Positions 12,001 through 24,000 of a DNA stretch of 64,000 nt are shown here, one piece after another. The notes beneath the pieces were generated by a model. It saw only the letters and a list, made by a program, of their open reading frames with translations. It did no database searches and had not been told where the DNA came from. The DNA comes from Chiridota heheva (lineage: Eukaryota > Echinodermata > Holothuroidea > Apodida > Chiridotidae): assembly GCA_020152595.1 (NCBI GenBank), contig JAIGNY010003179.1:312501-376500 (forward strand), given 5' to 3'. The translations under genes were made by a program, and so were the position numbers. Each line of letters opens with the position of its first letter. Positions within the stretch are counted from its first letter, which is position 1.

Positions 12001-15000
12001 TTCCCCCTTGCTACCATATAAGTGCCTCCTCATTAATTATTGTCACCCTTCCCCCTTGCTACGAATAAGTGCCTCCATTGATTATTGTCACCCTTCCCCC
12101 TTGCCACCGTATAAGTGCCTCTATTGATTATTGTCACCCTTCCCCCTTGCTACGGTATAAGTGCCTCCATTAATTATTGTCACCCTTCCCCCTTGCTACC
12201 GTATAAGTGCCTCCATTGATTATTGTCACCCTTCCCCCTTGCTACGGTATAAGTGCCTCCTTGGATTATTGTCACCCTTCCCCCTTGCTACCATATAAGT
12301 GCCTCCTTTGATTATTGTCACCCTTCCCCCTTGCTACCGAATAAGTGCCTCCATTTATTATTGTCACCCTTCCCCCTTGCCACCGTATAAGTGCCTCCTT
12401 TGATTATTGTTACCCTTCCCCTTGCTACCATATAAGTGCCTCATTAATTATTGTCACCCTTCCCCTTGCTACCGTATAAGTGCCTCCATTATTATTGTCA
12501 CCCTTCCCCCTTGCTACGGTATAAGTGCCTCCATTAATTATTGTCACCCTTCCCCCTTGCTACCATATAAGTGCCTCCATTGATTATTGTCACCCTTCCC
12601 CCTTGCTACTGTATAAGTGCCTCCATTGATTATTGTCACCCTTCCCCCTTGCTACCGAGAATAAGTGCATTCTTTGATTATTGTCATCCCCTTTCTGTAT
12701 CAAACTAGGGTTACGACAAATGATTATCAAGTGGACAAGTGCAAGACACAAGGCAGACGAAGAAACAAAGTTCAGTTTCTGACTATTTTGACGGCAGAAT
12801 TTATGACGCATTTTTGTTCCTAATTTTGGACCCTCTTAGATTCAAAGTGGAAAACAGATGCAAATTTGCTTGAAAGACAACTCTCAATGTGGCAAGAACT
12901 ATACAGTAGTATTAACTTAAAGGCGTAGTATTGTTCCTTATGATGTTTTGTTATTTTGATCTTTTTAAAAAAATTCTTTCAGACAAATCTCAACAAGTCA
13001 GCCAAAGCTTGCATCTCAGCTGAAACATGCGGAGTCAATCGAGAATATCCTCAAAGGGGGTGGATTAAGGAGGCGGAGTTTAGCTATAACTCAGGAATTA
13101 AGAAGGTACGGTATACATACACATGGGGAAATTCCACTATTGTAATGTCAGTCACGCAGAGTGGAATAGCCCCCCATTTAACTCTACTTGCTTATCTCTA
13201 CAAGTTTGGAGGATAAATGCATTCGTTGTCAGACATGTACAATTTGTTCTAATTGGTTTAAAGTGTAAATGACGGATGCTTGTCATATAAGTTTGGGGAA
13301 TCACTTTCTACCCCAAACTTTGGTATCATTTACACTGCTCTGTATGGTATGAAATATTGTACTTTAAAGGAAAGTGCTTGAACAAATGATGTCTTCAAAT
13401 GGCCATGGTCATAATTCACATTACATGCATAAAATCACCCTTATATTATCCTGGCAGGGTCCTAGGGGAGTAGGAGGGGCGATTCTGTGCCTGATAACTT
13501 GTATTACATGCATGGAATTGCCCTTGCATTATCCTGTGATGGGTCAGAGAAAAGTAGGGGAAGTTCCATGCCTGGTAAATTGCACTACATGCACAGAATC
13601 ACTCCTGCATTACCCTGGAATGGTTCCAGAGAAACGAAAGGGCCATTTCCGTGCTTGGTAACTTGCATTACATGCATGGAATTATTACCCTTGTTATTCA
13701 TCATATACCCCCATTCCAGGCCTTTTACTTCCCCACTGATCTGTTGTTTTTTTGTTAGCTGATGTTCACTGATTGCTGTCTTTTCTGATTTACAGCCTGA
13801 CGGAAGTTATTCAAGTTCTATACAGCTTGCGTATAGTTTTTATTCTAACTGAGTTACGATGTTTCGCACCGTTTTTTCAGGCTGAAGCTCTCTTTCAAAT
13901 TACCTGTCTTTTACGTGTTCAAATTTGCACTCAAATTTGCAAACAATTCAACTCCTTTTGTATGTTTTCTGCAGCTAAAAAGTGTGAAATCATATTCCTT
14001 TAACACCAAAATTAAATGATTCTTGTCACACTTTCTCTGACCTTTCTTCACACTCTACAGCGTTAAGTTTGTTCTGAAGATGTCAAAGTTCAAAAGTGAT
14101 AGTCATGTGACTACCACCTGATAATAATTACAATTGCATTTGCAATTTCTGTGCGGGGCCCGTTTTATATTTTTGTCAGATCATGGGGATACTAGTAGAA
14201 AAATAATTTGAATTATGCAAAGAAATACAACCATTTATCATGTGACTACCACCTGATGATAAGTACTTTGGAGGGTCCCAGAGAAACAAAGGGGCCATTT
14301 CTGTGTCTGGTCACATCGCACACATGGAATACCCCTCTTATTATCCTGGTAGGGTTTAGAGAAACGAAGGGGCCAATTCCGTGTCCCCAATTTTGTTTAT
14401 ATATGTATAGTAACTCATTATGTCCTTGTAAGTCAAGATCTAATCAATTATTACTGCATTTATAATGATAAAGAATTTGTAGTGATCTAAATCAAAATCT
14501 AATTCTTTCTTCTGACTCTTGCAGAAATCTAAGTGCCAGTAACCTAGCTGCATATTCAGATTCCAACTTATCGATTCGTAAAGCTGTGCCTGTAAGGAGC
14601 TACGATGCTCCGGAATCGGAGAGTGCTGCAGCCAAGCAGTTCTTTGACCAACTGGTCAAGTGTTACTATTACCAGATGACAGATGGATGTGGAAATGCGG
14701 ACTGTAGGAATAAATTTTGCAAGTCCAGTCCAGGTCAGTGTAAGCTTTGTTTTTCGGTACGGTGTGAGAAATTTATGATACCGATGTATTGGTCGGGCCA
14801 GGTTGGTCCATGCTATGATATATTTGTAGGTATACCAAAATAAGTGTCCCACCATTAAAATCTCACATTTTACTTGCATTCATGCAGGTAATCCCCTGCC
14901 CTGTATCCAGGCTGGGTATGCACATGTCTACAATATTGAATGACATGCAAATAGATTAGAGGTGTAGTAGCTAGGTGGGGTCAATTAGGGTACCCCAACC

Positions 15001-18000
15001 CCCCCTCCCCCACAACATCTTCCCAAACAGTAAATAGGTCCAGATATATTGCTAAAAGGTCCAGAAAGCTGCTAGCAGATCCACTTTTTCAGGCAATGAC
15101 TGCTTTTCAGTAAAATAAAGCCTCCAAACTGTTTAAATACCAATATTTTGACACAATTTGAGGATTTGTTTTTACCCAATCAGCAATTATTTCTGTGCTA
15201 TGACCTCTTCCCCAATCCAAATGGCTGGCTACACTACACCCCTGTTAATTTACACCATTAGAAACAATGAAAAGAACGGGGGAAAAAAGCAAAGAAAAAT
15301 CGTATACTTGGGGAATCAATATTGACCTTTCATATTGGGGGATCCTTGGCTGCCTGCCCAATTCATGCATGGTATGGGACCATGCGTATTAAAAAATGCT
15401 TTTAAATGCTCATCATACCTGCATTATGCTTGAAGGTAATCAGGTGTGCATTGTTGATTACAATTTTTCCTCGAGCAACTACAGATGATTGGTTGGGCAC
15501 AAAAGGGAAATTTCCCCCAGCTTTTGATTGTAGGTCAAAGTTTTGGAGCAATCATGTTGGGTTAAAATCAATTTGAAATAATCTATTCTTACTGATTCTA
15601 ACATATTATCCTCCGCTGGTAGAATGCACTCAACTGTTCTGCATATGTCTCTAGGTTATGACTAGGGTTGGACAAATCAACCAGAAGGAGACAATTGTCC
15701 ATGGGGCATTGACCTTTGCATGTGTCATTGTCCAGAAAGAAAATCAGTTTGCCCTGAGAATGTTATGTGCATATGTTTGAAGATTTATGTACAGTTAGCA
15801 GCAACGTGAGCTTAAATGGTTTAAAATATACAATAAACCATAAAACAGCAAAGAGCCCATCAAATAGGTTAAATGGTTTAAAATATACAATAAATGATGA
15901 AACAGTAAAGAGCCCATCAAATAGGTTAAAAATGGACCATTTTATAACTTTGATACCTTATAAGCAAGAATTGTCCAATATTTTGATACCTTATTAGCAC
16001 AAATTGCCCAATATTTTGATACCTTATTAGCAAGAATTGCCCAATATTTTGATACCTTATTAGCAAGAATTGCCCAATATTTTGATACCTTATTAGCAAG
16101 AATTGCCCAATATTTTGATACCTTATTAGCAAGAATTGCCCAATGTTTTAATACCTTATTAGCAAGAATTGCCCAATATTTGGATAGCTTAGCAAGAATT
16201 TCCCAATATTTGGATAGCTTAGCAAGAATTGCCCAATATTTTAATACCTTATTAGCAATAATTGCCCAATACTTTGATACCTCATTAGCAAAAATTGCAC
16301 AATATTTTATGACTGTAGAATAAGGCAACTAGAAAATTGCTTATGTTAACTTAAATGTTTTTTGTTCCTTCCCCCAAGTATTTTGAATGAGAGAAGGTGG
16401 CTATTGAAAGTTGAATATTATTGTAACCTGGATCCATATTTAGCAGTAGAACAAAATTTGAGAATCTTTGGTATTTAAAATTTGGGAAAGAAAGATAAAG
16501 AATTATATTAAGCAATGTTAGCTGTATTCCTCTTCATATGAGGTGCAGTGGCTCAGTGTTTAAGGAGGCATGTTTGTATAGGAAAGGTACCGGGTTCGAT
16601 TCCCACCGCGAGCATTGCAGTCCTTGAGCAAAGCACTCTACTTGCTTCAGTCCATGTAGCTGTAAAATGAGTACCAGCACTGCTGGGGAGTTAACCTGTG
16701 ATGGACTGGCATCCCGCCTAGGGGGAGTCATGTACTCTCATCCACTTGCGCCATTGAAACCTGGGATAAGCACTGACCCTATGAGCATAATGGCTCGGAT
16801 GGATTTAACTTTTTTAATTTCCTGTTAATACATCATCACTTATGTGTATGCTGAAACATTTTGCAATCTTTGATTTATCATAACTTCTAGGAATAAGAAG
16901 TGAGGGCGTTAGCTTTACAGATATATAACCAATTTATGTTGATTTTAACTAATAGAGGTCACACCACACGGTCTGTTTTACATAATTTTTCACCCATCCA
17001 TCTCGCACATGGGAACAAATTCCACAAAGTCAATGGAAAAATATGTACAAATTTTGAGATTTAGTAATGTTTATGATATTTCCCACCGCTGGGTGCAAGA
17101 AAGGTATTCGATTTAGTGTGAGACTCATAATAATTATGCCCTCACTTTTCAGCTGCCAGCTCTTTTAAAAACTGTAAGTACTATTGTGACCATTTAAAGA
17201 TTGTTCTGCAGGGTTAAAAAAAAAAAAGCCACTTGTCGAACTTGGAAGGCTTAATTAAGTGTGCCGAGTACAACATAATAATATTTCTACTCCCCACAAT
17301 TGTTTTCATGTGAGCTGTTGAGTGGTTTTTCTAACCCTGCTGTTCTGCTGATAATTTAATGCTCTTTTCTTTTGGGTAAAAAAATCTCTAACTGTCCATC
17401 TACCTTTAATATAGACTGTGCCAATAATGCCAACACCCAGCAAAATTATGGTTGCCCGGACATGAATTTTGGTTGCCCCAGGCAACCGGAGAAGAGTTTG
17501 TTGATCCATTGTTATGACTAGTGTTTCTAAAATGCATGAAGCTTTCTTCTTTGTTTTTGTTTCAACCATGTACCTCCTCTCTCGATCACAGCTCTCTGAC
17601 CTTTTGTTCTTGAATTTCTCTCATTCTCACCCTGTTTCCTTTCCTTCCTACCTTTAGAATGATCTGACCTCTCAGGCACAATTTGACCCTCGTTGTTGTG
17701 GTGCCGTTAAGCCCTCATCAAACAAACAAAACAAACATGAAGCTTTCTTTGTTGTTGAAAGGTTTTGATATAATGGTGTTGATATTTTACCTTACAGACC
17801 CATTGGACTTGTCGCATGATAGATTAGCGCTTGTCAGTATACAACTAGCCATTCTACAAAAGTAAGTATGATCAACCAGTGTGCTGAAGAGATTCCACCA
17901 TTATTATCATCTGCAGTCCAATGGACCTGTGGACAATTTCTAAATTGTTTCAAAGAGTATTATCTGAGCAGATTAGTTTTTGAATTTTTGAAAAAAGCAC

Positions 18001-21000
18001 TTTCAGATTTTGTGTTTGGTCTGATGTTCAGTCAGTTTTTAATTCATGAAATATTTGTGATGTATGACTGCACGAACAGCTCCATCATCTTTATGTAATT
18101 CTTTAAATTTTGAAAAATTTGGGAAAGTCTATTTCTGTTAGACTCAAAAGCGTTGGTCAGAATTTGCTGCAATGCTTTAAAGAACTATGATACATCATCA
18201 AAAACAAAAGATATACAAAAGAAAATATCACTTGTTGCCCTGTGATAGGTACATCACTTAATTTGCATAAACATAAACATGATGTAAAAGTGCTGTAAAA
18301 TTGTATTTACTGTTTAATTTGAACTGGCATATTGGGTGGAGAAAAAATTTTTTTTTACATTGCCTACTAACAGCAAAAATTGAAAGCTTTTCTTGTCTCT
18401 TTCTAATGAATTTTACACCTGTTAGTGTGTATTCTCTTTTGTCGTATATATGTTGAGTTTTTCCATTTATTTTATATGATTTTACCTTTATATATAAACT
18501 TAGCTGTTTAGGGAAAAAGATATCGTCCCATAGATAAATTCAGAAGTGAACCCCGCTGTGCCTGTAACGTTACTTCTGATTTTTGATTTTTCTTATTGAT
18601 TGCAAGAATTATGGGATGTTATCTTTGATCTGTGTTATCTGTGATGTTATTGTTGATCTGTGTTATCTGTGATGTTATCTTTGATCTGTGTTATATGTGA
18701 CGTTATCGTTGATCTGTGTTATCTGTGATGTTATTGTTGATCTGTGTCATCTGTGATGTTATCTTTGATCTGTGTTATCTGTGATGTTATTGTTGATCTG
18801 TGTCATCTGTGATGTTATTGTTGATCTGTGATGTTATCTTTGATCTGTGTTATCTGTGATGTTATTGTTGATCTGTGTTATCTGTGATGTTATCTTTGAT
18901 CTGTGTTATCTGTGATGTTATCGCTTTGATCTGTGTTATCTGTGATGTTATCGTTAATCTGTGTTATCTGTGATGTTATCTTTGATCTGTGTTATCTGTG
19001 ATGTTATCGTTGATCTGTGTTATCTGTGATGCTATCGTTGATCTGTGTTATATGTGATGTTATCGTTGATTTGTGTTATCTGTGATGTCAATCTGGAAAA
19101 TTGACTTTACCATTAGTAAATTGCAGACTGCTTAAAAATTGACTTTACCATTAGTAAAGTCATTTTGAAGCAACAAATTAATCACATCATTCAACAAGAT
19201 TAACTTTGCATCATAACATTGAGGTAAAAATAGTTCTATGCTCATAGTTCATTTTACCTTTTCTCAGCAGCAAAGACAAACAATGCCAGCATTGATTACG
19301 TTTACTACTTATATTATAAAGGATTGCTATTATATTCAGATGTGTGTCACTAAAATACCATGTAACACCTGTGGGAGTAGGTGTTATCTTGAAGGAGCCT
19401 TGGAGAGGTGAAACTGTATACAGTTTTGTGGTTTGGAAAACAAAGAAATATAAAACTTTTGCTTCGACCGGCCCTGCTCCATTTGGGAGCTGGTTGAGAT
19501 GTTCCTGGTTTTGGGCAGAGCCATTTCTGATGGCAGCATGGCAGCATTCACTTCGGAACGTTTTTATGGGATGATACCTTTCCTTTAAGTGTTAACGAGT
19601 CTCATTAACTAATTAGGGTTTTAATTTTCTTTTGTTTCAGAAACTACCTCTGTTCTTCGGTTCGATTTAAAGATCGTGCCTTACCCAAAGATGTCTTCCA
19701 GAGTAAAAATACGAAGTGCAAGCAGTTTCTTCAAAGTTTATATTCTACTTCCCCTTTTCAATCCCTCTTCCAAAATGGAACAGTCCAGGATGGATCCTTC
19801 CTGAAGAAGTACTCATTGGTCAGTCGAATAGATGATGAATATGCAGCGAAACCTCCCATGGGAGGAGCTTCTTTGCGTGCGAAGTGTGGTAGACTGCCCC
19901 TTGGAAAAAGTAGAGAACTTTTTAGTAAAAGCAAGCTGAAACTCGAAATGCCAAACTCGATGTTTGAACAGCCGTTGCGGTCCGGAAGTGTTAACGACCT
20001 TAACTTCTAGCGAAGAATATTTTACGTGGCCTGAAATACAACCAAAACAACAGCATTCTGTGGATATAGCGGATGATCCTTTGTCGGAGCACAGTCACCC
20101 ATGGAGTGGGAGTGGTTATGAGTCAAGGAGCACTAGTGCGTGTGGCAGTGGCGACTCCACGCAGGTACATTTTTCACTGGGTCCAGCAAGGTAAGCTTCT
20201 TGAGATTTTTTGTTTGTTTTACAGTTTGATGAAATATAGTTGTTTGGAAAAAGTTTTGGAATGTTGAAATTAGTTTAGGTGGTGGGCTGACATCTTTAAG
20301 GAGCACTTGCTGAAATTTAAGGACATATTATACTGGAGTCTCAGGTAGTGTTCACACTAAGATTCGATTAGGGGGGGATTTTCCCCTTGTGTAAATTTTG
20401 GGGGAATTAAAAATGGGAGGATTTCTTTTTGGAAAAATACCAAAAAAAGAGTGGCCAAAATAACCAAAAAATACCAAAAGGTGCCAAAATTTGGCTGAAA
20501 AAATGCCAAATTTGGCATTTTTACCAATTTATTATTATTATTTTTTACAGGAAATTCCCACCCTTTAATTATTTTTGAGGGGAATTTGATAATATGTCCG
20601 TGAATCTCGCAATCTTGCACCTTAATGTGAACACTGGTCTCAGGAATATTTGAATACACTTTTCTTACCCGTAATACCACTGATAAATTTTGATATGAAT
20701 GTGATGTTCAGAGATATGAATGTAATGTTCAGTGTTATAAGTGTAGCTATGAAAATACAAATTATTCTCTAAGTTTTTTTCCTTTTCCACCCAGGTCCCG
20801 TAGCAGTCTCGGTAGTAACACTGCTCTTGGGTCCGCATCAGAATATTTAGCTATGGACGTATCCCCACCCCAGATTCATTTCCCGTACTAGACCCAAGCA
20901 CACCTCCATTACTCCAAGTCCCCAACCCCCTGCCACCCCTCGTCGCCTTCTATCGGAACATGAAGCGCTAGAGGAGACGGATGATTTACGAGAGTTTGAA

Positions 21001-24000
21001 CGAAGTCTTTCCATTGAAAATGCTGTGAGCAGCGAAACAGAGTTTTCATTGACCCACCTTACACTGCCAATGCTAAAGGTAGGTCTCACATTGACCCACC
21101 TTACACTGCCAATGCTAAAGGTAGGTCTTACATTGACCCACCTTACCCTGCCAATGCTAAAGGTAGGTCTCACATTGACCCACCTTACCCTGCCAATGCT
21201 AAAGGTAGGTCTCACGTTGACCCACCTTACCCTGCCAATGCTAAAGGTAGGTCTCACATTGACCCCCCTTACCCTGCCAATGCTAAAGGTAGGTCTCACA
21301 TTGACCCACCTTACCCTGCCAATGCTAAAGGTAGGTCTCACATTGACCCACCTTACCCTGCCGATGCTAAAGGTAGGTCTCACATTGACCCGCCTTACCC
21401 TGCCGATGCTAAAGGTAGGACTCACATTGACCCGCCTTACCCTGCCAATGCTAAAGGTAGGTCTCACATTGACCCACCTTACCCTGCCAATGCTAAAGGT
21501 AGGTCTCACATTGACCTGCCTTACCCTGCCAATGCTAAAGGTAGGTCTCACATTGACCCACCTTACCCTGCCAATGCTAAAGGTAGGTCTCACATTGACC
21601 CACCTTACCCTGCCAATGCTAAAGGTAGGTCTCACATTGACCCACCTTACCCTGCCAATGCTAAAGGTAGGTCTCACATTGACCCGCCTTACCCTGCCAA
21701 TGCTAAAGGTAGGTCTCACATTGACCCGCCTTACCCTGCCAATGCTAAAGGTAGGTCTCACATTGAACCACCTTACCCTGCCAATGCTAAAGGTAGGTCT
21801 CACATTAACCCACCTTACACTGCCAATGCTAAAGGTAGGTCTCACGTTGACCCACCTTACCCTGCCAATGCTAAAGGTAGGTCTCACGTTGACCCACCTT
21901 ACCCTGCCAATGCTAAAGGTAGGTCTCACATTGACCCACCTTACCCTGCCAATGCTAAAGGTAGGTCTCACATTGACCCACCTTACCCTGCCAATGCTAA
22001 AGGTAGGTCTCACATTGACCCGCCTTACACTGCCAATGCTGAAGGTAGGTCTCACATTGACCCACCTTACCCTGCCAATGCTAAAAGTAGGTCTCACATT
22101 AACCCACCTTACCTTGCCTATGCTAAAGGTAGGTCTTACATAACAGTTTGTGACGCACACCATTTATTCTTTTAAGTTATTTTGAAAAAATTACACCTAT
22201 CTGGCACTATAACAACTTTTTTTAGACATTAGACATCGATTTATATAGCGCCTTTTGTCAGGGCCTCAAAGTGCTGGACCCAGTTAGCCACCGAATAAGC
22301 TCTTTGGCAACTAGACCGAATCAGCACACAGGAACTTGGGCTTGACTGCACCAGGATGGGAAGTAAATGATCCCCGTGTTTTCACGCTTCTCTTCTCGAA
22401 TAGTGTTCAGAGAACCAGGCAGGGTGTGACTGTCCTACTATCAGGACCGACGGCTTAACGTCCCTTCCTAAGGACGGCGAGCGCCATTCAACCATTGTCA
22501 CTTCTCTCAACAGCTGAATGGGGGAGCAGGAGCTGCAAATGATGTACTTCCGCTTCAATGTTCCGTGTCTCTGCATAGCTGTGGAAAAAAATGAGTTAGA
22601 CCTGACCAAAGCTTCAAGCCTTTGCTGTCGACATGTCTCTATGTACAATATTCATACATACAAATTTCAAATATTATAAACTTTGTGACATCATGAGTGG
22701 ATGACAACCATTACTACAAATTTGTTATCTCTCTCTCTAATCACTTAACTTCTTTTGCATGATTTGCTGTCATATCTCATTAATCAATTAATCAATCAAT
22801 CAGTCTGTCAATCAGTCAATCAATCAATCAAATAATCTATTAATCAATATCATTGTTCATTTCATTTTCAGAGTGCAATTTTGCAATACCAGGAGTGCAA
22901 CGATAATTCCTTTCTACTGAACACAATCAGGACGGTTTTTACATCTTCAGAATCACTGAATTCAAGTTTTAAGGTAAAGATCTTGGTTTACATTCCATGT
23001 ATACCCGAAAAGGGTTCAGGCTTTTACTTGAGGTGTGCTTGGGCTAGTAGGGGTAATGGGTCTGGGGTGGGGATAAGTCCATAGCTTAATATTCTGGATG
23101 AGGACCCAAGGGCAGTGCTACTACCGTGGGTCCTGGGTGGAAAAAGAAAAAGAACGGAAAGAATAATTTTTATTTTCATAGCTACACTTATAACACTGAA
23201 CATCACATTCATATCACTGAACATCACACTCCTATCAAAATTTATCAGTGGTATTACGGGTAAGAAAATTGTATTAAAATATTCCTGAGACCAGTGTTCA
23301 CATTAAGGTGCGGGATTGCGAGATTCACGGAAATATTGTCAAATTCCGGCTTAAAGATAATTAAAGGGTGGGAAATTCCTCAAAACATTGATAATATTAT
23401 TTTCCTGAAATCACTTTTGATTCATGTGCCTATTAGTATTGGTATAAGCAATAACTATTTTTTTTTTTTTTTGGAAGGGGCAGGGGAAGAAGAAGGGGGA
23501 ACCTTGAAACACACAGAAATCTTGTTATCTTTTACAAAAATATCAATTTTCTAGTGCTGTTGAAGTATTTCTCTTTATCTCCTGATCTGTTTGCTGAAAT
23601 CTTAAGAACAAAAATTAATAGGAAAACTAAAATGAATCAAAATGTGATATTTTGCAAGCAAGGTAAAAGCAAATTAATTCAGAATTTGGAAATTGTTCTG
23701 TTTTCCAAACATTGTAATGGGAAGCAATTTTTAAATTCAATCTTCTTGTTCAATCAATTCATTCAATCAATCAATCTGCTTCAGATTATATATCTTTAAA
23801 ATAAAGGGAGCCGTAACAAACCTCCAATGAAAGCTAGCAGGAATTCCATACAAATTGCATGTCCATTAAGACATTCAATCAGTACCACCTTCCCCATCAC
23901 ATGATCAATTTTTGTTGGGTTAAATGTTTAATTCAATCTATACTCGGGCCAAGAAGGCTCATCAGGCTGCTGTGAGAGCACATAGCTCTCCCTGAATAGC

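Noticed and set aside
9636-12690. CRISPR-like array
   Set aside because: Units are contiguous 46-bp repeats with no unique spacers, in an intron of an animal gene.
12956-13216. 86-codon frame over exon 2 as a separate gene
   Set aside because: It is in a different phase from exons 1 and 3 and runs past a good donor; only the central 12983-13105 part is exon.
16536-16620. Functional tRNA gene
   Set aside because: A and B boxes are present but the cloverleaf does not close and a SINE body follows. The same holds for 8636-8765, 32290-32350, 34630-34700 and 35640-35725.
20847-22163. 438-codon minus-strand frame with repeated RPTFSIGRVRWVNV
   Set aside because: It is the reverse strand of the 42-bp array; a period divisible by three keeps it open. 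No start context, splice signals or protein family.
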